A DNA stretch of 36,436 nt from Oligoflexales bacterium (lineage in GTDB: Bacteria > Bdellovibrionota_B > Oligoflexia > Oligoflexales > RGVZ01), in assembly GCA_947445775.1 (NCBI GenBank), contig CANFEB010000026.1, forward strand, positions 1-36,436, read 5' to 3'. Below the pieces are notes generated by a model that did not search any database, was not told the DNA's origin, and was given only the letters and a program-made list of their open reading frames with translations. Positions 1 through 7,547 of this stretch are shown here, piece by piece (the stretch's first letter is position 1; every line of letters begins with the position of its first letter). The translations under genes and the position numbers were made by a program.

Positions 1-427
1 AATTATAGCTCCTTGGAAAATTTCAGAAGAATTGGAACGTAGATTCAACCTAATTTATGAAATACAGCAGTAGGCTGATATTATTGCAGAAATTAGCTGC
101 GTGGATGTTCCCGTTTCGGGGACGAACGCACTGGGCCGGTTTCATCGTTTGGTGGAATTTTTTAGGCGAAGTTTCTTGGCTCCCTTGGTCAGTACCTTTT
201 TTTTTGCCATCGCCATTCCCTGGGGAAGCGAGGTCAGAGACTATTACGTTTGCCGTCGTCGATGCGATTGGCGGCCCCCTTTCCATCCCTCCGAAATTTC
301 ACGGGATTTATTCGCTATTTTGTTTCAATTAAAATCACTTAATTCATATCCCCCGCCGTCAACTTCTCAGTTTCCTTCAATTTGCTCCGATGATTCCACT
401 TGAATTTCCTCAACAAAGGAAACCAAA
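1..427. other. Non-coding leader region, no convincing gene
   Basis: No open frame here has a ribosome binding site plus a recognisable domain. Short frames on both strands near 50-400 look like chance. A T9 run at about 197-205 follows only a 3-bp GGT/ACC stem, too weak to call a terminator. A CCCG-TTT-CGGG mini-hairpin sits near 110-120. The last 15 bases hold the ribosome binding site of the cyclase gene. Confidence 0.5.
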
Positions 428-2557
428 GTGGCCCAGCCAAAAGACAACATCGAAATCAAGGCGTCGCGGCCATGGCTGACCCAGATGGTGCTCCCGTTTT
501 GCGTTGTTTTTGGAGCCGTGTGGACCCTTGATCCTCAGCGCTTGGTGCAGAAAAATTTTGACATCGGCGGATTTTCTTCCCGCATTGCCCAGGATTTAAC
601 GAACGAACCGACTCGGGATCATAAAATTGCGCGTGGTGGTCTCGTCCCTCAGTGTCCCGGCGAGTCTTGCCCGTTGAATTCAATGCCTGCCTCCCAACTA
701 ATGGCCAGTGGGTGGAAGGCCGTTGCAGGGTCGCATTACGAACGGGCAACGGCGGACGCCTGGCGCGGTACCTACTACGTCCGCATCGATACGGTTTTGC
801 CTCTATTTGCTGCAAAACCTGGATCAAATGTTGCCTTTGACATCATGGGAGTGGCCGGAAAATCTTGGCGCATGTTTATCAATGGCAAAGAAAAGGCCAT
901 TGGCAGCGGTGGCCCCCGTGAAAATGCCATCGAGTTTATTTCCGACGGCGGAACCGTGGGCGACCCCATGGTCATTGGTTTGGAGGTGGATGCGGGAAGA
1001 AGTTTTGCTCCGGGAATTATTTCGTTGAGTCAGCCGTTTTTAAGCGTTCCGGAAGTTGCCCCCGCCCTGCGCGCTGCTTACCGCGGGATTGATAAGGAAA
1101 AAATTCTCCCAGACGCCCTTGGTCGCATGGTTCTGGCCGTGCTGGCAGCCCTTGGCTGTTTGTTCACGCCATTTCACCTTGAGATTTTAGTCTACGCAGC
1201 GGCCATGGCCCTGTGGAACTATAGCCGAATGGTGGGTAATGCTATGGCACCATTTCCGGCCTTTCTTGAGGTTGATTTCATCACCCTGGATGCCGCGGTG
1301 CGCTGTGCCTTTTACGCCAGTGTGATGGCATTCTTTGCGCTTTATTTCCGTAATCGCTCCCGTGTTGCGTTTATACCGGCTGCAATTTTCGCGGCACTTT
1401 CCCCGGTGTGTTTCTTTGCAGGTCGAACCGGGATTTTTGCCCCCCTAGTTCCAATGATTTGTCAGAACCATTTTGGAATTCTCGGAGTGATGCTGATGTC
1501 TGGCACATACTTTTCTGGCCAGACTTGGTTGGCGACGAGGGGTTTTTCTCACGCTAGCTTTCGCAGGCGACTGTCGCTATTTTTTACGCTGACCATGGGA
1601 CTCATGGCTTTAGCCCTGGTGGCGCGGCAGTCGGCCATCTGGGGTTGGGAACTCGTGCCCATTTTTAAAACAGTGGAGATTGCCTTTCGGGTCACCAAGA
1701 CCGCGGAATTGTTGATGGCACTGTTTGGTATTGCCATTGCCCTTGAATGGGCCCTCGTGGTGCGTGACCGCCAAAAAGTTTTGCAGCGCTTTGGGATGGT
1801 GATTGACCCGCGCGTGCTAAAGGAGATCATTCAGAGCCCTAATTTACCGACCGTCCGCGCCGAACAGGTAGTCGCACTTTTCTCGGATCTCAGGGGTTTT
1901 AGTTCCATCTGCGAAAAATTTTCGCCGGCAGCCGTCAACCTTGCTTTAAACGAATACCTTGACGTGGTGACGACGGCTGTTCAGAAAAATAACGGAATCA
2001 TCGACAAATTTGTTGGCGACGCCGTCATGGCCTTGTGGGGTGTTCCCCTGCGTTCGGCCAGTGATCCTATGGATAGTGTCCGCGCAGCCATCGCCATTCG
2101 CAAGGGCATGAATGACCTGAATGCGCGTCGCAAAGCCCGCGGGGATTTTCCATTGGCGTGTGGCGTGGGGATGCACTGTGGTCCGGCAATTTTTGGGCCT
2201 GTTGGCAATGCCCAGCGCATTGACTTCACAGCAATCGGTCCGACGATCAACCTGTCGGCTCGCCTTCAGGCTCTGACCAAAGAAAAGGGGGCCGACATTC
2301 TATTGTCCCAAGACCTTCATCGTCTGGTGGCCCACAAAACCCTGTGTGCCGACCTCGGCGTAACTCCGGTCCGTGGCCTGTCAAAAGATGCGCATATTTT
2401 GCGCCTGCTTGGCGTCGCCGATGCATCGGGGCGAATCAACTTCGAGGATGCCAAGCTGGCGGCGGCTGGCCTTCCAACCCGCGCTGGACTTGTTGAAGAT
2501 GCCCCCTCGAATATGGCTGTAGTCCGCAATCTGACTAACCCGCAAATCGCGTCGTGA
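428..2557 (+). CDS. Membrane class III adenylate/guanylate cyclase with 7TM sensor
   Basis: This is a class III nucleotidyl cyclase fused to a membrane sensor. The GTG start is preceded by AAGGA with a 7-base spacer. An N-terminal membrane segment (about residues 17-34) leads to a periplasmic beta-rich domain of about 190 residues, resembling the jelly-roll sensor of 7TMR-DISM proteins. Seven or so hydrophobic segments follow between about 230 and 445, then the cyclase domain (about 475-650). The two metal-binding aspartates are D487 (FSDLRGFS) and D531 (KFVGDAVMALWG), and the NLSAR transition-state Asn/Arg pair is present, so the enzyme should be active. The Lys before GD and the Asp in RIDFTAIG favour ATP as substrate. 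It probably makes cAMP in response to a periplasmic ligand, which cannot be named from sequence. Its 3' end overlaps the convergent RNase Z-like gene by 23 bp. Confidence 0.88.
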   Translation: MAQPKDNIEIKASRPWLTQMVLPFCVVFGAVWTLDPQRLVQKNFDIGGFSSRIAQDLTNEPTRDHKIARGGLVPQCPGESCPLNSMPASQLMASGWKAVAGSHYERATADAWRGTYYVRIDTVLPLFAAKPGSNVAFDIMGVAGKSWRMFINGKEKAIGSGGPRENAIEFISDGGTVGDPMVIGLEVDAGRSFAPGIISLSQPFLSVPEVAPALRAAYRGIDKEKILPDALGRMVLAVLAALGCLFTPFHLEILVYAAAMALWNYSRMVGNAMAPFPAFLEVDFITLDAAVRCAFYASVMAFFALYFRNRSRVAFIPAAIFAALSPVCFFAGRTGIFAPLVPMICQNHFGILGVMLMSGTYFSGQTWLATRGFSHASFRRRLSLFFTLTMGLMALALVARQSAIWGWELVPIFKTVEIAFRVTKTAELLMALFGIAIALEWALVVRDRQKVLQRFGMVIDPRVLKEIIQSPNLPTVRAEQVVALFSDLRGFSSICEKFSPAAVNLALNEYLDVVTTAVQKNNGIIDKFVGDAVMALWGVPLRSASDPMDSVRAAIAIRKGMNDLNARRKARGDFPLACGVGMHCGPAIFGPVGNAQRIDFTAIGPTINLSARLQALTKEKGADILLSQDLHRLVAHKTLCADLGVTPVRGLSKDAHILRLLGVADASGRINFEDAKLAAAGLPTRAGLVEDAPSNMAVVRNLTNPQIAS

Positions 2558-3632
2558 TTCGAAGCTCGGAATCGATGGCAGCCGAGAGTTGCTCGGAGTC
2601 GAGTCCGTGAAAATCTTGAAAAAATCTCTGGGCCTCATCCTGAGCCTGGTCAACACAGTCGGCATATAAATTTGAAATATGAAATGTTTCCAGTTCACGG
2701 GCGCCCAGGCTGGCCGCGATCAACGCCGCCTGTTTTGTCGTTAGATGTTTTTTTTGGGTCGCGCGCTCGCGTTCTGTTGTTCGGTAGTTGGTCTCGCAAA
2801 CAACCCTCTCGACACCGCAAAAAGCCTGTCGCAGGCGCGCGAGGTTTTGTTGGCTGAAAATAAAATCCGTCAAATAGGCCAGAGGTTTGGTCTGCACGCG
2901 GTTCAGAATCTTGCCGCTTAAATCCCCTGCCCTCCACGATTGACCGTTGATCTCAAAAACTTTATCGGTTTCATGGTCAGACATCGCAATTTGCACTTCG
3001 CGAATCCACGACCCCGCCTCCAAGTTGTGCGCGTCGAGGGCTCCATCGCGCACATAATAGCGACTTGGAGATTGCAGCATATAAGCGCAAACGGGAGTCC
3101 CATGATCGACGACAATGGTTTCAACTCGGGTGCCGTCTTCTAGGACCATCACGCAGGCGGCAGGTCTGTTGGGCAATGGGGGATCATCAGGCGAGACTTT
3201 TAGTGGGGCGCGCGTTTGAAAAACGGGGACAAAACCGTGATCGCTGGCAATCAGGGCCGTTGTCACCGTGCCCGATTCGTCAATTTCATGAACGCAAATT
3301 TCGAGCTGGCCAGGTTCCAAAAGATTCCAACAGTAGGCATTCATTTTACCTTGAACATTTTTGATCAGCCCGGAAGGTCCGCTGAGTTCAAATGGCTTAA
3401 AATGCGGGACGTTGACGCGCAGCAGCCGGTCAAAGCCAATGAAGTGGTCGAGGTGTGTATGGGAAACAGCAACATGGCGGACCTTGAGGATTTCCTTGTG
3501 GCTCAGGTTTGACAGGTCGCCGAGGTCAAAAAGCAGGGCCTCGCCCGTTTTTTGCGACAGGCAATAGAGGACTGGATCGCCGCTGGGACCGTTAGGGATT
3601 TTGGTTTCGAAAATATGGCTAGTGCGAGTCAC
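2535..3632 (-). CDS. RNase Z-like metallo-beta-lactamase-fold hydrolase
   Basis: This is a metallo-beta-lactamase-fold protein of the RNase Z (tRNA 3' endonuclease) type. Zinc ligands appear in the H58-T-H60-L-D62-H63 motif. Later motifs match the tRNase Z order: VVDHGTPVCAYML, LTDF (metal-bridging Asp), CETNYR, a KKHLTTKQAALIA segment equivalent to the catalytic His helix, and a final FHISNLY His. At 365 residues it is somewhat longer than a typical short RNase Z, with an extra loop around 130-165. The GTG start overlaps the TGA of the upstream nitrilase gene by four bases (GTGA), so the two are probably translationally coupled. Genuine tRNA processing is possible, but other ester or amide hydrolases share this fold. 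Confidence 0.75.
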   Translation of the reverse strand: MTRTSHIFETKIPNGPSGDPVLYCLSQKTGEALLFDLGDLSNLSHKEILKVRHVAVSHTHLDHFIGFDRLLRVNVPHFKPFELSGPSGLIKNVQGKMNAYCWNLLEPGQLEICVHEIDESGTVTTALIASDHGFVPVFQTRAPLKVSPDDPPLPNRPAACVMVLEDGTRVETIVVDHGTPVCAYMLQSPSRYYVRDGALDAHNLEAGSWIREVQIAMSDHETDKVFEINGQSWRAGDLSGKILNRVQTKPLAYLTDFIFSQQNLARLRQAFCGVERVVCETNYRTTERERATQKKHLTTKQAALIAASLGARELETFHISNLYADCVDQAQDEAQRFFQDFHGLDSEQLSAAIDSELRITTRFAG

Positions 3633-4495
3633 CGTGAATAAACCTCGGGGCGACGATCAGAAATCGCCGGAAGTTGCGCCCGATATCGCGCCAAGACTTC
3701 TTGGCTGACGGGGGCCAAGGCAAATCCAGTCAGGTCGCCGGTGTCGCAAATTTTATGCCCCCACGGATCAACAATCATGGAATGGCCATAGCTGTTTTTT
3801 CCCGGCCCATGCTCGCCCGTTTGGTTGGAGGCGATGAAGTAAGCCTGATGTTCAATGGCTCGCGCCCGGATGAGGACCTCCCAATGGTCCATCCCGGTGC
3901 GCTGGGTGAAGGCCGAAGGCATCACGACCGCATCAAATTTGGCTTTGCGCGAAAGCATCGCAAAAAATTCGTGAAACCGCAGGTCGTAGCAAATCGCCAT
4001 GGCGACTTTATAGCCGTCGACCTCGAGCACAACGGCCTCGTCCCCCGACAGGTAACCGTCCGATTCACAGTAGAGGGGTTTGCCGTCAGGGGTTTTTAAG
4101 TTGAACAGGTGGACCTTGCGGTAGCAGGCAATCTCCTTGCCATCGCGCCCAAAAACATAGGCCACGTTGTAGACTTTATTTTTGCCTTGATGATTCCCCG
4201 TGCGGATGGCCTCGGCCTTTTCAGGACGCTCGGCAATGGAGCCCCCGAACAAGACAATGCCAAGTTCTTTGGCCAGTCCTGACATCCACTGCCATGCCGG
4301 TCCCCGCCAGGGCTCGGCATTTTCATAAAGAGTGTCGTAGGGCCCTTGGTAAACGAACATTTCTGGCAGAACCACCCAGCCGGCTCCCGACCTGGCCGCG
4401 CCTCGGACGAGATTTTCGGCCTGCAGCAAATTTGCGCCACGGTCTCGCGTGGTGGTCATGCTGGTGACGGCGACGGAAATTTGTTTCTGGGTCAT
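3629..4495 (-). CDS. Carbon-nitrogen hydrolase, Nit1/Nit2-like amidase
   Basis: This is a nitrilase-superfamily amidase of 288 residues. The catalytic triad is visible as E45 (VVLPEMF), K127 (YRKVHLFN) and C169 (AICYDLRF). The PSAFTQRTGMDHWEVLIRAR block and the ESDGYLSGD segment resemble the Nit1/Nit2 branch, which hydrolyses deaminated glutathione or omega-amides, so metabolite repair is the likely role. The substrate itself is inferred. I chose the ATG at 4495 because AAGGA (complement of 4506-4510) lies 10 bases upstream. A longer GTG start at 4534 has no such site. It is the first gene of a two-gene operon with the RNase Z-like gene. Confidence 0.85.
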   Translation of the reverse strand: MTQKQISVAVTSMTTTRDRGANLLQAENLVRGAARSGAGWVVLPEMFVYQGPYDTLYENAEPWRGPAWQWMSGLAKELGIVLFGGSIAERPEKAEAIRTGNHQGKNKVYNVAYVFGRDGKEIACYRKVHLFNLKTPDGKPLYCESDGYLSGDEAVVLEVDGYKVAMAICYDLRFHEFFAMLSRKAKFDAVVMPSAFTQRTGMDHWEVLIRARAIEHQAYFIASNQTGEHGPGKNSYGHSMIVDPWGHKICDTGDLTGFALAPVSQEVLARYRAQLPAISDRRPEVYSR

Positions 4496-4545
4496 AAAAC
4501 CAAAATCCTTTCGGCTCCCGGTGGAGCGTATCACTGGTGATCGCT

Positions 4546-4560
4546 AGGCAATTTTTGCCT
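4546..4560. promoter_or_regulatory. Perfect inverted repeat in divergent promoter region
   Basis: AGGCAA-TTT-TTGCCT is a perfect 6-bp inverted repeat in the 152-bp gap between the divergent nitrilase and OmpA-domain genes. It could be an operator shared by both promoters. No regulator is evident nearby. Confidence 0.35.
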
Positions 4561-4647
4561 GATCCCCGTTGAGAATCATAGCCTTGTCGGCGCGGTGACT
4601 AAACTTTTTTCAGAACGTGCCGAAGAATCTGGTGGGAGGAAGCCAAA

Positions 4648-5430
4648 ATGAAAAATATTTTTTTGCTGGCCATGTCGATCGTTATTACCGTTACGGGTGT
4701 TGCGCCGGGGGTTGCCCTTGGAGCCGGGCTTCAAGTCGAATCGTTTTTAACGCCGCCCTCAACCTCCATCGCCGGTGAAACGGTTCTGGTGGCCCTGCGC
4801 GGCGAAGGCGTTGCCGGGCTTTTAGCTGGTGACCTTTTGGTCGCCGAGCGCTCGGTCTTGGACCAGTCTGTGGGCCGCGTTCAATTTTCCACGGGTCATT
4901 TAAAGGTGGCAAAAGTTGACGGCGCCCGCGCCCTGGCCACAATCCAAACCGACGGTTCGGTTGGCGCCGCTGGAGTCCTCGGTAAATTCAACAAGGTGAT
5001 GGCCGGCGATCAGGTCCGCCCGCTGGCAATGGCGATCACGGCCAATGTTGCCATCACCCCGGAAATCACCCTTGATTACAACACGCTCTTTGCCGACCCC
5101 AACGCCGGTTCGGTGACCCTGGAGATGTCAGGAGCTGGTCGCGAGGCCTTGGCGGCTGCGGCAGAATCCTTGGGCTCAGTCCGCACCAGCATGGTGGCGG
5201 TCGAGGGCTACACCGACCCAAGTGGCGATGGGGAGTCCAATCAGGTGGAATCTTACGAGCGGGCCTTGACCGTGAAACGCTTTTTGGTCGACACCCTCGG
5301 CTTTGACAGCGAACGGGTCAAAGCTTTTGGCATGGGCGAGCAGGAGCCGGTGGATACCACCAACTTGCCGGGCTCGGTCGAGAAAAATCGCCGCATCGTG
5401 ATCAAAGTCATTCCGACCCTTTACAGGTAG
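4648..5430 (+). CDS. OmpA C-terminal domain envelope protein
   Basis: This is a secreted envelope protein of 260 residues. It has a Sec signal peptide (hydrophobic residues 4-24, likely cut near the ALGA stretch), a middle region of about 110 residues with no recognised fold, and a C-terminal OmpA/MotB domain (about 145-257). The domain shows VEGYTDPSGD, a conserved YERALTVKRFLVD helix and NRRIVI, whose arginine normally contacts diaminopimelate in peptidoglycan. It therefore probably anchors to the cell wall in the periplasm. No N-terminal beta barrel is apparent, so it is not a classical OmpA porin. The start has a strong GGGAGGA site with a 7-base spacer. A rho-independent terminator follows the stop. 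Confidence 0.85.
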   Translation: MKNIFLLAMSIVITVTGVAPGVALGAGLQVESFLTPPSTSIAGETVLVALRGEGVAGLLAGDLLVAERSVLDQSVGRVQFSTGHLKVAKVDGARALATIQTDGSVGAAGVLGKFNKVMAGDQVRPLAMAITANVAITPEITLDYNTLFADPNAGSVTLEMSGAGREALAAAAESLGSVRTSMVAVEGYTDPSGDGESNQVESYERALTVKRFLVDTLGFDSERVKAFGMGEQEPVDTTNLPGSVEKNRRIVIKVIPTLYR

Positions 5431-5452
5431 TGGTTCCCCTTGATAACACCTG

Positions 5453-5481
5453 CCCCGGCCACAGACGGCCGGGGTTTTTTT
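5453..5481 (+). terminator. Rho-independent terminator after the OmpA-domain gene
   Basis: CCCCGGCC (5453-5460), loop ACAGAC, GGCCGGGG (5467-5474) form a perfect 8-bp GC stem followed by seven Ts. The last T directly abuts the ATG of mutM. Confidence 0.9.
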
Positions 5482-6357
5482 ATGCCTGAATTACCAGAAG
5501 TTGAATGTCTTGCCCGTGCCCTGCGCGAAGAAATGTTGGGCGGCCAAGTCACGTCCGTGACGTTTTTACGCAAAGACTTGCGTGAGGCCATGCCTATGGA
5601 CGTCATTCGCGCGGCACTTGTAGGTGCGCCCTTGCGCCGTGTTTGGCGGCGGTCAAAATATCTTTTGATGGAAACAGAGTACGGGACAGCCATCTTGCAT
5701 CTGGGCATGAGTGGGCAACTGCTGTCCATGGACGGTCCAACGCCGGTCAAGACGCATACCCACGTCATTTTTGGGTTGAAAAGAAAGGGTTCTTCGGCTG
5801 CGCCTCAGAATGACGACGGGGGCGCTCGGAATGTCTATCTGCATTTCATAGATCCGCGCCGTTTTGGACGCTTGACGGCAGTGCCTGCGGGCACGGACTT
5901 GTCCGCGCACCCGTGGTTTAAAGACCTCGGCCCAGAGCCCTTGGATGTAACCGGTGAGGCATTGGCGAATCACCTGTGGCAGGCCAGCCGCGGGCGCAGT
6001 GTCGCGGTCAAGGCGTTCATCATGAATGGCGCGATGGTGGTCGGCGTTGGAAATATCTACGCCAGTGAATCCTTGTTCCTTGCTGGGATTCGTCCCGCAC
6101 GCGCCGCAGGCCGCGTAACCCGCGTCGAATATGGTGTTCTGGCTGAATCAATTCAAAAAGTCTTGGCGGCTGCCATTGGGGCCGGGGGGACATCCTTTCG
6201 GGACTACCTCCATTCGGACGGTTCAGAAGGCTCGTATGCCTTGCAGCTCAACGTCTACGGCCGTACTGGCCAGGTGTGTCGAAAATGCCTCGGACCCGTC
6301 CGGGAAATGCGCCATTCCAATCGCGCCACGTTCTTTTGTGGCGCTTGTCAAAAGTAA
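5482..6357 (+). CDS. mutM: Formamidopyrimidine-DNA glycosylase (Fpg/MutM)
   Basis: This is the bifunctional DNA glycosylase/AP lyase that removes 8-oxoguanine and formamidopyrimidines. After Met removal the mature protein begins PELPEVE, giving the catalytic N-terminal proline and the neighbouring glutamate. This fixes the start at 5482, since a frame extension to TTG 5440 would bury the proline. Other landmarks are RSKYLL (conserved lysine), HLGMSG, DPRRFG, GNIYASE, and a C-terminal zinc finger with two CxxC pairs (CRKC and CGAC). A loop before DPRRFG (GSSAAPQNDDGG) is longer than usual. No normal ribosome binding site precedes the ATG. The only purine-rich stretch is the GGGG in the 3' arm of the upstream terminator. 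Confidence 0.95.
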   Translation: MPELPEVECLARALREEMLGGQVTSVTFLRKDLREAMPMDVIRAALVGAPLRRVWRRSKYLLMETEYGTAILHLGMSGQLLSMDGPTPVKTHTHVIFGLKRKGSSAAPQNDDGGARNVYLHFIDPRRFGRLTAVPAGTDLSAHPWFKDLGPEPLDVTGEALANHLWQASRGRSVAVKAFIMNGAMVVGVGNIYASESLFLAGIRPARAAGRVTRVEYGVLAESIQKVLAAAIGAGGTSFRDYLHSDGSEGSYALQLNVYGRTGQVCRKCLGPVREMRHSNRATFFCGACQK

Positions 6358-6471
6358 AACTCTTTTAGTTTTCGCCTGTGATTCCAATTTTCTACAATTT
6401 TTATTAAAATTAAATCTAAAGCATTTTATTAAATAATAAAAACTATTAGTCGAAGCACCATATGTAAGTCG

Positions 6472-6487
6472 TGGCTGTTAAATTGTT
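6472..6487 (+). promoter_or_regulatory. Possible sigma-54-type promoter of flagellin
   Basis: TGGCTG, five bases, then TTGTT matches the -24/-12 sigma-54 spacing, with GG and G in register. The canonical GC at -12 is GT here. No clear FliA-type TAAA/GCCGATAA pair was found in the AT-rich 6358-6537 gap. A sigma-54 site is plausible for a flagellar gene, but this call is weak. Confidence 0.35.
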
Positions 6488-6491
6488 AATG

Positions 6492-6509
6492 GTTCCTTGC
6501 TTGAGGAAC
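6492..6509 (+). other. Stem-loop in flagellin 5' leader
   Basis: GTTCCT-TGCTTG-AGGAAC forms a perfect 6-bp stem about 29 bases upstream of the flagellin ATG. If transcription starts about 12 bases past the -12 element, this hairpin would sit at the very 5' end of the mRNA, a position that can stabilise abundant transcripts. Confidence 0.4.
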
Positions 6510-6537
6510 GCAAAGTAAATCTAGAGGGAGTTTCATC

Positions 6538-7422
6538 ATGGGTCTTCGTATTAAAACAAACATTGCATCTCTCCAGGCCCAGCGAGGCGTCGCCACCGCA
6601 ACCAATTCGTTGCGCGACTCGATGTCGCAATTGTCCAGCGGCTACCGCATCAACAAGGCGGCCGATGACGCAGCAGGGTTGGCGATCAGCACCAACTTGA
6701 CTGGCCGGGTCCGCAGCCTTGAGCAGGCTTCCCGCAACGCCAGCGACGGTATCTCCCTGGTGCAAGTTGCCGAATCCGGCATGACCGAAATTTCCAACGT
6801 CCTGATCCGTCTGCGCGAACTTGCAGTGCAATCTTCGTCAGACACCATCGGAAATACGGAGCGTTCCTATGCCAACCGTGAATACACCCAGTTGGTCGAG
6901 GAATTAGACCGCATCGCCAACACCACCGAGTTCAACGGCGTTAAGCTCCTCAAGGGGGAAGAGGCCAATGTCGGTCAAAACCTTTTGACCATTCATGTGG
7001 GTGCTGGTGATGGCAAGGCCGAAAACACGGACACCATCCAAATCAACATCAACGACATGAAGTTGATCCCGGAAGATGACTTCGGCTTGGGTAGAGGTGC
7101 GGAGATTGGTCCGCTTAAAGTTGGCGATTCCTTCGACCGCACTACGGCCTCGGACAAACTTGGGATTATTGATACCGCCATGCAGCGCCTTGCTTCCACC
7201 CGTGCCAACATGGGTGCCCAGCAAAACCGTTTGCAATCAGCTGTGACGAGCTTGAGCTCGCAGGTTGAGAACTACAAAGCAGCCAACAGCCGCATCCGCG
7301 ACGTCGACTTCGCATCTGCAAGTGCGACCTTCACCCAGGCCAAGATCCTTCAGCAGGCAGGGGTGTCGGTTCTTGCTCAAGCGAACTCAGAGCCGGAAGC
7401 AGCGCTGGCTCTGTTGCGCTAA
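6538..7422 (+). CDS. fliC: Flagellin
   Basis: This is the filament subunit of the flagellum, 294 residues. It shows the conserved N-terminal D0/D1 segment (GLRIKTNIASLQAQR, LSSGYRINKAADDAAGLAIS, NVLIRLRELAVQSSSDT) and the C-terminal D1/D0 segment (RANMGAQQNRLQSAV, RIRDVDFA, AKILQQAGVSVLAQAN). The central variable part is short (about residues 140-215), so the D2/D3 domains are essentially absent, as in Bdellovibrio flagellins. A GAGGGAG site lies 7 bases before the ATG. A leader hairpin and possible sigma-54 site precede it and a strong terminator follows, so it is probably transcribed alone. Confidence 0.97.
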   Translation: MGLRIKTNIASLQAQRGVATATNSLRDSMSQLSSGYRINKAADDAAGLAISTNLTGRVRSLEQASRNASDGISLVQVAESGMTEISNVLIRLRELAVQSSSDTIGNTERSYANREYTQLVEELDRIANTTEFNGVKLLKGEEANVGQNLLTIHVGAGDGKAENTDTIQININDMKLIPEDDFGLGRGAEIGPLKVGDSFDRTTASDKLGIIDTAMQRLASTRANMGAQQNRLQSAVTSLSSQVENYKAANSRIRDVDFASASATFTQAKILQQAGVSVLAQANSEPEAALALLR

Positions 7423-7455
7423 GCAACCTTCGTTATTGGGACCTCAAGCAAGTAA

Positions 7456-7496
7456 GCCGGGTGGCGTTTTCAAGAACGCCGCCCGGCCCTTTGTTT
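7456..7496 (+). terminator. Rho-independent terminator of flagellin
   Basis: GCCGGG-T-GGCGTT (7456-7468) pairs with AACGCC-G-CCCGGC (7475-7487) around a 6-base loop, followed by CCTTTGTTT. The stem has one internal wobble pair. The end of the T-rich tail is shared with the palindrome upstream of the Fic gene. Confidence 0.9.
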
Positions 7497-7528
7497 ATAG
7501 CTCAATTTATGACATAATTTGAGCTATA
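7496..7528. promoter_or_regulatory. 33-bp near-perfect palindrome, probable operator of the fic gene
   Basis: Two 16-base arms (7496-7511 and 7513-7528) flank a single central A with only one mismatched position. The outer ten bases are TATAGCTCAA and TTGAGCTATA. A possible promoter (TTGTTT 7491-7496, 16-bp spacer, CATAAT 7513-7518) falls inside it. The Fic protein carries a C-terminal winged-helix-like segment, so autoregulation is a reasonable guess. Confidence 0.6.
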
Positions 7529-7547
7529 TAAGCAATGGATGTGCCTC

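Noticed and set aside
57-332. Tryptophan-rich plus-strand frame
   Set aside because: No ribosome binding site or known domain, and an equally open frame lies opposite.
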